A DNA stretch of 64,000 nucleotides, taken from positions 868,001 through 932,000 of the forward strand of contig OY744466.1 in the NCBI GenBank assembly GCA_963556145.1. Direction: 5' to 3'. The notes under the pieces were generated by a model. The model made no database searches, was not told the DNA's origin, and worked only from the letters and a program-made list of their open reading frames with translations. The translations under genes and the position numbers were made by a program. This document shows positions 35,367 to 46,181 of the stretch, one piece after another. This DNA comes from Hygrocybe punicea (lineage: Eukaryota > Basidiomycota > Agaricomycetes > Agaricales > Hygrophoraceae). Positions within the stretch are counted from its first letter, which is position 1; each line of letters starts with the position of its first letter.

Positions 35367-36624
35367 TAGTGTTGCTGCAGCTAAGCTAGCCGCAAGCTGG
35401 CTAAGATTAGCTGGAGCTACAGCTAAGCTATTTTTTTTTCTTCTTCTAGTTGTAGTCGGTAGCTGGAGGCAGCCGACTATAGCCAACTACAGTCGACTAT
35501 AGTTGACATCATGGCTTGGCTGCGGCTGAGCTGATGAAGCCGCAGCCATAGCCAGCTACATACCCACACCCTCATGCTAAGTACCTCGTGAAGAACATAC
35601 GCACATCAATTGACGCGGTCTGTCTGTTTTCGCGAGGTGCATTGGGAGGTGGGGCTGCCATCGGTATGGGTGCGCTGGTGTTGGGTGATGGCATGGGTGC
35701 GCTGATGTTGGGTGATTCGTGTGAATGGCATGATTCGTGTGAATGGCCTTGACTTTGGTGTGCATGGGCCTTGGCATTGGGTGGCAGTGTCTTTGGCTTT
35801 GGCCATGTTGGTGTTGGCCACAGGTTGCCATACCTGCTGCTGCCGCCGGTGTTGCTGCTGCTGCCAATGCTGTTGCTGCTGCTGCTGTCATTGCTGCTGG
35901 CAGCCCTTGGCCTCTCGACACTGGAGAGGAAATCTCCAGACCTCTCATGGGAAGACTCAGAGGGAGTCGCAGCAGGGAGAGGAAAGCAAGGGAAAACCCT
36001 GAGATGGATGACTAAGCTACTACAGGAATGGGAATCTACTGGCTAAGGGTCTCCGGGGTCCTAAGGGCTAGCAGCAACTGCTGCAATGCACCTGCCAACA
36101 CCCACCATCATTGCCGACATCAATGTTGTTGTTGTTGTGATGAGCGCATCGTCGTGAGCGCGTGTAGTTGCTGCCGCCATCTGTTGATGTTGCTGTTGTG
36201 GTGGGTGTGCTAGTACTGGATTTTATTGTCCAGCGGTTAGTCCTGAATAGTATAGGATTAGTAAAAGTTAATGAAAGATTAAAATAAAGACTCACCTGGA
36301 GCACAATGGCTCATTGAGAGCCATTGTGCTCATTGTTGATAGTCGACGTGATGAGTGTGACACACCATGTCACACATGTCACCTGCTTCCTTTTTGTGCA
36401 TTTCAACTACAAAATGCTATATAAATAAATTTTATACTATGTAAAATACAGTTGATAATGTATTGTAATTAGCTGCAGCTTAGCTGCCAGCTATGGCTAA
36501 AATTTTGAGGTAGCCGTAGCTGGTAGCTGGTCATTAGCCTTAGCTTAGCTGGACCCCGGCTAAGCTAAATTTGGCTAGGCTAGTGGCTACTAGCTGAGTG
36601 TTAGCCTTAGCTGTGGCAACACTA
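35367..36624. mobile_element. hAT-like non-autonomous element F with 8-bp TSD
   Basis: The element begins TAGTGTTGCTGCAGC and ends GCTGTGGCAACACTA, and is flanked by a perfect 8-bp duplication CTGGAGAC (35359-35366 and 36625-36632). Subterminal regions consist of AGCTAAGC/GCTAGCC-type words, different from the GGTTTGG words of elements A, B, D and G, so it is a separate subfamily with the same tips. Inside are the CGCGAGGT block (35600), a GCTGCT array (35830-35920) and a minus-strand intron-like segment at 36243-36295 (GTGAGT ... TACTAATC ... ATTCAG). It is inserted in element D. Confidence 0.85.
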
Positions 36625-36742
36625 CTGGAGACCGAACTGTTCAGTCTCAGCCAACATTTCCCAAACCAAAACCAAAACCAGTGGTTTTGGTTTGGTCTAA
36701 ACCGGGTTTGGATCAGTCTGAGACCAAACTTCCGCAACACTA

Positions 36743-39059
36743 TCTGGGATGGTCAGTGGGAATTTTGCTGGGCTGCCCACTATGTATGGTGGGGTTGGGG
36801 TCAACCTTCACAAGGGAAGCTGGAACTTGATGACACCACTCACCAGCATTGAGGTTGGCAGTGGGGACCAGGGACATATACTGTTTGTTTCTTCTGAGCC
36901 AGTCAGCAGTGGCAGGGAGTTGGGGTGGTCTGTCGGTCCCATCAGCAGTCCCAGTGAATGTGAGCCAGCCTGCATTATGGTTAACCCCCATCATCCACCC
37001 TCCAATAACATTGTGGTACTCCTTCCCAATCCAACAATCACTCAAACAACTCCCAGAGAGTGAACTCAAGCCCGACCAGGTTTTATTTTGGAGAGCACAC
37101 TATCATGACACATGGTATTGTGTTATACCCTGAGCTCTGTCCCTTGTCCACATTGATATTATGATAAGCCTCAGCATGTTCCCGAGTGATACTTGGGCAC
37201 AGACAATCCTGATGCAAGTGATTGATCAATATTGTGGTTCTCATCCATTTCAAAATCTATGTCAGTCTGCTGGCAACAATTCAGACATGGCAAGTGACTC
37301 TGATGTCATCTCAGAACCAGTGAGTACATTCATAATGGCAACAGCATTAATCTGAATTGGCAACATAGGCACCCTGGTATCTTGGGCCACACCCAACAAT
37401 GACTGGATTGTTGTACCCTTATGATGAAATGACTCAGACTTGGGACTGTGGAATGGCAATCGATCAACAACCGCTAACAGTCATCATTTGGCATTCCTCT
37501 TCTGCAAGATGGTGTCCTCATTAACCAGGATTCTATTTCATGTAATGTCATGCAATCAATACAAATGTTATGGTCAATTGTAAATACTCAAGACTAATTA
37601 TAATTATACTTTCAAAGACTTTCAAAGACACTGACTTGGCAAAGTCTGCCACCCAGAGTGCTCTCTGGCAATGCAATATATCTCTGAAACATGTAGGCCA
37701 TTTATACTGAGGTTTGGAAATCTGATAAATGTCCTGCTGTCTTGATGGCCACCAGCAGCTGAGCCATCAATCTTTTTCTGTTTGTCATTGTCACCAGGTG
37801 CTGGAATACTGAGGACCCATGGTAGAAAGGACAAGTCTTGCACATCTGGTGAATGATATATTATGAGCAAGCCGAGATCAAGTGACATAATGGAGAAGTA
37901 TCTGACTTTGCTCACCAATGCAACTTTGGATTATAAGGCATGATATTTTTATCACAATTTCACAGGAATTATTGACCTGTAAAATTGAATCATACGTGGT
38001 CAATCTCTACCATTCAGAGATATTACGTGTACCCATCCTATGTATATATGATCTTATACGAATTCATGCCAGAATGATATATATTTTACAGTTTATTTAG
38101 CTGTTAAGGCTATATAAGGGTTTGTCAAAGTTTCAACATTTTCCTGACGTACCCAGAACAGTCGGTAATTATCACACCAGTTTATCATTCCAACTCGATT
38201 CATATTGGTTCATTCACTCAGGTTCCTGAAAGTGTGGTTCATACTGGGTCCATCGGGTCTCGCAAATGCTCGCTTACGAGGATCGGATGATGATTCCCAT
38301 GTGATGATTCCCGTGTTGTGGCTGCTGTCGGTGGTGGTGGTGGTTCAGAGTCAGTGAGCGCCGGCGGGTGGAAGAAAAATGGGATCATACATAGTTGTTC
38401 TAGCAGAGGGGTACTGTGGGTATTAATGCCTGGAGTGGGGCGCTGAAAGCGATGCTGCCTTGTCATGTCAATAGGAGAGAAAGGGTAGTTCGGAAGTCTA
38501 GGTCCTAAAAAGCTGGCCCAGGGCCCATGGTGGTCTGAAGGCTGGAAAGGGGAGTACGTGCTGTGTGGAGGAGTATGACAGAGGTTGTTGTGACTGGGTC
38601 TGGGGGAAGATGGAAGAGAGGAGTGGGGATGATTGAGGACGTGAATCTGTCAAACACCAACAAGCGGCCACTTTGTATAGAAGATTTTTCCCCAGAGGCC
38701 AGAGACAAACATCCCACGTAGCTGTATACAAAGCATCACAATGAGATGTGTATTTTAGTTAGTGTAATAAGTGCTTTAAAAATTATTAGAGTGCTTCATA
38801 CTGATAGTTCAACCTGTTGATATGCGACGTTTCAAATGCTATGGTTCATTCAACGTTACTTCCATCCATCCTTACTCGTCACTTACTCGTCACTTTCCAA
38901 ACAACTTGCACGAGGAAGGCCATCACGCACTTGTCTCTGGGAATACACCTCAGATGATTCCACTTGGACAAATACCTCTGCTGGCATGTTGCCCTCTGAG
39001 TGGAACGGTCTGTACGAAAAGCATACCGTCAACAAACAACAGCATCAGAGAAAATTTCC
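36743..39059. other. Unassigned sequence 3' of the DUF6534 gene
   Basis: No gene recognised. Plus-strand frames at 36749-37133 and a minus frame at 37622-37918 have no family features. 38239-38731 is Pro/Ser-coding on the minus strand with a GGTGGT run, also unrecognised. The last few hundred bases before 39060 probably contain the 3' UTR of the DUF6534 gene. Confidence 0.3.
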
Positions 39060-42000
39060 TTACATCTTGACGGTTGCTTCCTTCCTCGCCAGTGCGTGCT
39101 TGCTGCCCTTGTGCACTGCCTGCCTGACGGCTGCTTTGGTGGTTGCCATCGATTCTGAAATGGCTCCACTGTTCAAGCTCGACATCATTGAATTGGTATA
39201 GAGCTTCGACAGCGGGAAATAGAAGGCCAACGATCTACAATGCCGGAAAATCAAGGTTTCGCATGGTAATTGAGCAAAATTAAATACATACTGTCCATTT
39301 GGCTGGGAAGAAAAATATGATAACCATACGTTCTGGATACAGATGTTTTTGTGGAGACTCACGCTAACAAGTAATGATATGATGTATGCTCCTGCAAAGG
39401 CTGTTGTGATCATCCCAGTCGGTACCATTACTAAACGGACAATGAAAAGCTTAGCGATGGTTCCATATGATTAACGAATGCAGTATACCTCTGATGATCC
39501 TGTCAATCACATCGTTGGTGGAATGGAAGCCTGTTTTATGGCTTTTCTAGAGTTACAACAAGTCTTCGTGAGGACAACGTCACCAAAAAGAATCGGAACA
39601 AAACAGGCATACACACCAAATGCCAAACAAGAGTTACGGTGATGATAATATCAGCAACAATGAAAAAAACGAGGCAGGGCACAACGGTAGCCTCAACTTT
39701 CTGGAATACGGATAATGAGAGGACCTTGCGAACTTGAGTAGTAGCTATGATCGTGGTTCGTAGCTATGATCGTGGCAATGCCGCCAGCTTGGGATTGGAC
39801 AAATCTATTTATTCAAGATAACAAGGCGAAGAGGCAGAAATGCGACTCACCCATACCCCCTACGGTGCAGATGGCCGTGGCCGAAGTGACCCATTTGTTG
39901 GATGTGAGGACATTGACTCTCCATGCAAAGAACATCTGGACAGCCGTTGTGATGGTGACCTAGAATACGGACAGAGATTATTACGCAGTGAGTAAGCGTT
40001 GTCACCGCAGACAAACCGTCAATGCTAGATCTATGTTGAAGAATACTCAATGAACGTGCGATTGAAACCAGAGAGAACGAACTTACCACAGATGAATACT
40101 AGGGTTGAAATGGCAATGGTCAGACCACGCAATACAAGGACGGTCAAAAGGTGTTACTTACACCACTCGACAGCCGGGTCTTTTGAATGGAGCATCAACT
40201 ACAGTATTAATTGTCGCACATCAACTGAAATATGAACTGAACCGACCAATTGGAAGAATAACTGTTCCATAACAGAGGACAACCTCGATTATGGAGTTGG
40301 CTGTATCCAAGGTGAATAGAAATGCGACCTAAATTCTGAAATATAAGATGGTTTATCGGTACTGCACAGGGTGCACAGTAGCATACCATGTCACACAGTA
40401 GCTTGAAAGTACTTGACAAGTATACTAAATATCATTACCAGAACTTTCAGCATGGTATTGTAACAGTATTCAGATATAAACTACAATACTTGTGCTCAAA
40501 TTCATCTGAAAGTATGAAGGAAAATGAGACTTATACCTTTTCAATAACATCAAGCCTTTTGTTTCACTACTTTTACTGTATTTACAGCAAAGTGCTGTAT
40601 AGTTTGGATAGAATACTTGCAGCCTAAGATGAATCAAAGTATTAAACCAGTAAGGAAGTTGGGGCACTTTTACTATTAGGATACCTTTTGAATCCTATCA
40701 AGATACAGGATGAAATAGTATAGTACTGTTGCCATATTTTGGATTTAAGATACTTTGTCAATACTTTTAAGATACTGTTTCAATACATTTAAGATACTGT
40801 GTCAATACTTTTAAGATACTATTTCAATACTTTTAAGGTACTGTTTCAACGCATCTAAGATACTGTTTCAATATCCTTAAAGAACTTTGAAAAATAGTAT
40901 AGTACTGCTTCAATACTGTATAGATACTTTGCAAAATGGTATTGGACAGTTATTTAATGCTAAAACCCAGGGAAATATGGGGCTGGGAATTAGGATTCTG
41001 AAGTTCTGGGAATTCTGAGAATTGGAATTCCAATACTGGGAATGCTAGAAATGGGCATTTCAAAGTGCAGGCTTTGGGATTCTGAGAATTGTAATTCCAA
41101 GAGTTTGAGAAGTTTGGAAAGTAGAATTCTGAAATTGTGGGAGATTAGGGATTTGGAAGTCAACAATGATGAGAATTGAAATCCTGAAAATGTGCATATT
41201 AATGCAAATTCCAAGAATGGGAATCCAAATGCAGGAAATTGGGAATCCAGATTCAGCAGATTGGGAATCCAGATGCGGGGAATTGGGAATCCATTCCAAA
41301 CAATTCCATGCAATTCCTCGGTCCTCGAGTGGCTGAGCAGTATTCGTGATGAGTCGTGTGAGCTCAAAGGACAATTCCTTGCAAATTCCAACCAATTCCA
41401 AACAATTCCGTGCAATTCCTCGATCTGTCTTCTGAGCTCACTGCAGTCGACACAAATACTGCTGAGCCACTCGTAGACCGGGGAATTGCATGGAATTGTG
41501 TGGAATTGGTTGGAATTTGCACGGAATTGTCTTTTGAGCTCACAGGACACATCACAAATACTGCTGAGCCACTTGGAGACCGAGGAATTGCATGCAATTG
41601 ATTGGAATTGGTTGGAATTTGCACGGAATTGTTGTTTGAGCTCACAGGACACATCAAAAATACTGCTGATCCACTCGGAGACCGAGGAATTGCATGCAAT
41701 TGTTTGGAATTGGTTGGAATTTGCACGGAATTGTCTTTTGAGCTTGCTGCATTCGACACAAATACTGCTGCGCCACTCGTAGACCGAGGAATTGCATGGA
41801 ATTGTTTGGAATAGGTTGGAATTTGCACGGAATTGTCGTTTGAGCTCACAGGACACAGCACAAATACTGCTGAGCCACTCGGAGACCGAGGAATTGCATG
41901 CAATTGTTTGGAATTGGTTGGAATTTGCACGGAATTGTCTTTTGAGCTCACAGGACACATCACAAATACTGCTGAGCCACTCAGAGACCGAGGAATTGCA

Positions 42001-44355
42001 TGCAATTGTTTGGAATTGGTTGGAATTTGCACGGAATTGTGTTTTGAGCTTGCTGCAGTCGACACAAATACTGCTGAGCCACTCGTAGACCGAGGAATTG
42101 CATGGAATTGTTTCGAATTGGTTGGAATTTGCACGGAATTGTCTTTTGAGCTCACAGGACACATCACAAATACTGCTGAGCCACTCGGAGACCGAGGAAT
42201 TGCATGCAATTGTTTGGAATTGGTTGGAATTTGCACGGAATTGTCTTTTGAGCTCACAGGACACATCACAAATACTGCTGAGCCACTCGTAGAACGAGGA
42301 ATTGCACGGAATTGTCTGGAATTGGTTGGAATTTGCACGGAATTGTCTTTTGAGCTCACAGGACACATCACAAATACTGCTGAGCCACTCCGAGACCGAG
42401 GAATTGCATGCAATTGTTTGGAATTGGTTGGAATTTGCACGGAATTGTGTTTTGAGCTTGCTGCAGTCGACACAAATACTGCTGAGCCACTCGTAGACCG
42501 AGGAATTGCATGGAATTGTTTCGAATTGGTTGGAATTTGCACGGAATTGTCTTTTGAGCTCACAGGACACATCACAAATACTGCTGAGCCACTCGGAGAC
42601 CGAGGAATTGCATGCAATTGTTTGGAATTGGTTGGAATTTGCACGGAATTGTCTTTTGAGCTCACAGGACACATCACAAATACTGCTGAGCCACTCGTAG
42701 AACGAGGAATTGCACGGAATTGTCTGGAATTGGTTGGAATTTGCACGGAATTGTCTTTTGAGCTCACAGGACACATCACAAATACTGCTGAGCCACTCGG
42801 AGACCGAGGAATTGCATGCAATTGTTTGGAATTGGTTGGAATTTGCACGGAATTGTCTTTTGAGCTTGCTGCAGTCGACACAAATACTGCTGAGCCACTC
42901 GTAGACCGAGGAATTGCATGGAATTGTTTCGAATTGGTTGGAATTTGCACGGAATTGTCTTTTGAGCTTGCTGCAGTCGATACAAAGACTGCTGAGCCAC
43001 TTGTAGACCGAGGAATTGCATGGAATTGTTTGGAATTGGTGGGAATTTGCAAGGAATTGTCTTTTGAGCTCACAGGACACATCACAAATACTGCTGAGCC
43101 ACTCGAGGACGGAGGAATTGCATGGAATTGTATGGAATGGATTCCCAATTCCCTACATCTGGATTCCCAATCTCCTGAATCTGGATTCCCATTCTTGGTA
43201 TTTTCATTAATATGCCCATTTCCAGGATTTCAAATCTCATAATTGTTGAATTCCAAATCCCTAATCTCCCACAATTTCAGAATTCTACCTTCCAAACTTC
43301 TCAAACTCTTGGAATTACAATTCTCAGAATCCCAAAGCCTGCACTTTGAAATGCCCATTCCTAGCATTCCCAGTATTGGAATTCCAATTCTCAGAATTCC
43401 CAGAACTTCAGAATCCTAATTCCCAGCCCCATATTTCCCTGGGTTTTAGCATTAACTAACTGTCCAATACCATTTTGCAAAGTATCTGAACAGTATTGAA
43501 GCAGTACTATACTATTTTTCAAAGTTCTTTAAGGATATTGAAACAGTATCTTAGATGCGTCGAAACAGTACCTTAAAAGTATTGAAAAAGTATCTTAAAA
43601 GTATTGACACAGTATCTTAAATGTATTGAAACAGTATCTTAAAAGTATTGACAAAGTATCTTAAATCCAAAATATGGCAACAGTACTATACTATTTCATC
43701 CTGTATCTTGATAGGATTCAAAAGGTATCCTAATAGTAAAAGTGCCCCAACTTCCTTACTGGTTTAATACTTTGATTCATCTTAGGCTGCAAGTATTCTA
43801 TCCAAACTATACAGCACTTTGCTGTAAATACAGTAAAAGTAGTGAAACAAAAGGCTTGATGTTATTGAGAAGGTATAAGTCTCATTTTCCTTCATACTTT
43901 CAGATGAATTTGAGCACAAGTATTGTAGTTTATATCTGAATACTGTTACAATACCATGCTGAAAGTTCTGGTAATGATATTTAGTATACTTGTCAAGTAC
44001 TTTCAAGATACTGTGTGACATGGTATGCTACTGTGCACCCTGTGCTGCAGGAAAAGCACACAACCAAGCATTTCATCCAACTTGGATCTCTGATGATTGC
44101 AAGGTTATTTTGGAAATATCGCCGCTAGAGCTCAGCAGATGCACCTTTTGAAAGCGTTGAAATACAACAGCGCCTGGACTATCATGATGCCATATAAGCA
44201 AATGCTCTAGGGGTAGTTGAGCGATCAATGAGCTGAACCGACAAATGAACCTCGGGAGTCCGGACACCACGTACAAGTATGATACCGACGAACACCGCCC
44301 CTTGGCTAGAACGCAAGTCAGGGTTAAGGTCAAAGAACAAGGCAATAATAGACAT
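39060..44355 (-). CDS. DUF6534-family multi-pass membrane protein with a transposon in one intron
   Basis: The start is at 44355 (MSIIALFFDLNPDLRSSQGA). Exon 1 is 44275-44355, exon 2 is 44145-44206 (SICLYGIMIVQALLYFNAFK), exon 3 is 44065-44089 (RDPSWMKCL), and exon 4 starts at 40328 (VAFLFTLDTANSIIEVVLCY); phases agree at every junction. Further exons include 39851-39960 (VTITTAVQMFFAWRVNVLTS), one near 39660-39760 (VEATVVPCLVFFIVADIIIT), one near 39490-39560 (KTGFHSTNDVIDRIIR), and the last ending at 39060 (AFYFPLSKLYTNSMMSSLNS, then a tail). This is the DUF6534 plan: about seven hydrophobic helices, then the FYFPLSKLYTNSM signature before a cytoplasmic tail. Function unknown. The intron between exons 3 and 4 is 3736 nt because it holds a 3680-bp element. 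No stop interrupts the joined exons, so the gene may still work if the intron is spliced. Confidence 0.75.
40746..40878. repeat. 22-bp tandem repeat in foldback arm (mirrored at about 43530-43665)
   Basis: Six units of 22 bp read AAGATACTGTTTCAATACTTTT with small variations. The same array appears in reverse complement in the right arm. It forms part of the inverted arms. Confidence 0.85.
41292..43130. repeat. 102-bp tandem array (about 18 units), open in several frames
   Basis: Each 102-bp unit contains GAATTGCATG, TTGGAATTGGTTGGAATTTG, CACGGAATTG, GAGCTCACAGGACACATC and AATACTGCTGAGCCACTC. Two unit types alternate: one with TCACAGGACACATCACAAAT and one with TTGCTGCAGTCGACACAAAT. Blocks of four units (408 bp) repeat nearly exactly, for example 42034 and 42442, showing higher-order expansion. 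Because 102 is a multiple of three, frames stay open: minus 40990-43080 (696 residues, 34-residue repeats like CELKRQFRANSNQFQT), minus 41364-43148 (594) and plus 41833-43242 (469). Whether any is translated is unknown; openness follows from repetition of a stop-free unit. Confidence 0.85.
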
Positions 44356-46181
44356 ACAAGATTTCAAGCAAGCTCTGGGCCATTGTCGTGTATGCTTGGA
44401 TGATACCAAGGAAAGGATTATCAAGTTCAGAGCGTGGTACGAGCATTTATGTATGTACCACGGCTATCCTAGTCCTTGAACAGCTTTGAATGATTGAACC
44501 CAGTACTCTGAAACGGTTTGTATCGGGACCGGGTATTGAATCCCCCAACGTTGTTCGGAGAGTCCTGTTGCGGTCCTGGACGAAAAACGATAACGCCCTG
44601 GAGAAGTAGCCTACTACTCCAACGGAGGAATTAGTGACCTTTCCAATAATCCACCGTGGGTCTTGAAAAAATTCCTCCATCCACCTCTACATCCAGTCTG
44701 GGAGCCAGTCGGGTTGAAGTTCCCGGAACTACTTATTCTCCCTGGCATTCGGGCGGGGTTTTTTGCGTTTGAAGACTTGAGGCAAGAACAATTGTGCCAG
44801 CTGCACGTGTAAGCTGGTCCAAAAATACTCACAAGCGTGTCACCGGAAGTAAATGGGGCATACCATCTGCCAGTGAACGGTATGACTGCGCATGCGAGCT
44901 TAAGTTAGCCCCCATCCCACTGTCTAAAACCATCGAACGCCAATCGTTCTACGACCACCCCCGGCTCAGAATCCAATTCTACGACCTGCAATGCATGCCT
45001 CTATCGTGACGTGATAAAGGCTGCGTATCCCATGCTGAAATGCCTTGGCTCAGATGGTGCGAACGTCGTTGTGACGAGCTTTTCTAGAGTACAAGCAATT
45101 GACAGACTCGATCTCCTATCGGGATTTCTCTTCTTGGATACTCTCGTGTGGATTCATTTCAGCTTGGTTTCTACCATAGGCAGACTCTGTTCCCGTCACA
45201 AAACTCTCGTCACAGCTTTGAATCCTTGTGAGACACCCAATGCGTTGGATCTGTGTTCGAAGATGGATTACAGCGCAGAGCTGCAAACTTGCGGCAATGG
45301 CACTATTGCAGTCGGAAGGCATAAATGATCTGTGGGGCACTGGATAGGAGAGAGGATCCTAAGCGACGATATGAAGAGTTGAAAATGTTGGCTTGCCATG
45401 ATGAATGGAGAAGGCAGTTCTGGAAGATTCGTGGTATTTTTTTTATGCCAGATTATCTCGATGGCGTAAAGCCAAGTCAGTGGGGGGCATCGACAGAATA
45501 TTCGAACCATATTCAGTGACGCGTACAGCTATATGTTGATTCCTGCATAGCAGACCGCTCCCCATAATTGGCGTGTGGAGGCAAAAGCGAGCTCTGCAAA
45601 TGCGCGGTCGGGATTCGGGGAGGATTGGGTTCGATTATTAGTGCAAAAACACTTCTTTATCAAACTTGCTTGTTGCCGGGTAGACGTGACGTGACCCGGA
45701 CGCGATCTCCGACCGCTGCAACAATACGACGTCTGAGTCGAAAGAACCGTTGTTTTGCTGCAGCCTTGAAACCAAACAAAGCTCGTTTCTATTGGTAACT
45801 TGAAATCACTTTCTGGAGGCCAAGTTCAAAGATACCATTTCGTTGCTGTATTCCCTTCTTTAAAAAATTCACCCATAACCGGAGATACACGGCCGCCAGC
45901 ACTGGTATATTTCGTACGTGTATGTTGCGGCAGATCGAAGTTCCTGCGAGTTGACGCTCTGGCAATTGTAGCGACGACATATCGTGCCTTCACGGTTGCG
46001 GGTTCAAAATTGTCCATCCATGCATGGGCTGTACAAAAATTGGTAAACCTGTATGTCGCATTTTGCTTTGAAAGGACAGAACTGAGTTTCTGATTGCTTG
46101 AACCAGAGACGAAAACATTGATCGGGTCGAACGAATTTGCTGGCACTGTGCAATCAACTTGAAAAAGAACATTGTATTATC
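44356..46181. other. Intergenic region between DUF6534 and OXR1-like genes
   Basis: No gene recognised. Frames at 45011-45328 (plus) and 45826-46146 (minus) show no known features. As the two flanking genes are transcribed away from this interval (minus to the left, plus to the right), it should contain both promoters. Confidence 0.4.

Larger units (their letters stand above)
33408..36742. mobile_element. hAT-like composite D, containing LTR L2 and hAT element F
   Basis: The left end TAGTGTTGGGGAAGTTTGG (33408) and the right end CCAAACTTCCGCAACACTA (ending 36742) are inverted family termini with matching GGTTTGG/AAACC subterminal sequence. Between them sit the LTR at 33845-34704 and a complete hAT element at 35367-36624. 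The 8-mers outside (GTTCTCAG, TCTGGGAT) do not match, so the two ends may belong to different insertions or a flank was lost. The remaining interior (34705-35366) has ATGG/CAT-rich arrays and two minus-strand intron-like segments (34834-34881 and 35120-35171). Confidence 0.5.
40365..44044. mobile_element. Foldback-type palindromic element with tandem-repeat core
   Basis: The ends are CACAGGGTGCACAGTAGC and its reverse complement, followed inward by inverted arms of nearly 1 kb (about 40365-41350 and 43080-44044) that match almost base for base. The arms contain a 22-bp tandem repeat and a GGAATT-rich section; the core is an 18-fold 102-bp array. CTG lies immediately outside both ends (40362-40364 and 44045-44047), consistent with a 3-bp TSD. 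CACAG ends with a 3-bp TSD fit the CMC/CACTA superfamily; long inverted arms made of repeats are the foldback plan. No transposase motif is seen. Removing the element plus one CTG leaves a 53-nt GT-AG intron of the DUF6534 gene. Confidence 0.85.

Noticed and set aside
33400..36750. Elements D left and right ends as one intact insertion with TSD
   Set aside because: Outside 8-mers GTTCTCAG and TCTGGGAT differ; kept only as a composite.
40990..43242. CRISPR-like interpretation of the 102-bp array
   Set aside because: Units are contiguous with no unique spacers, and the context is a eukaryotic transposon.
45600..45660. Possible tRNA B-box (GGTTCGATTA)
   Set aside because: No cloverleaf, A box or acceptor stem could be built around it.
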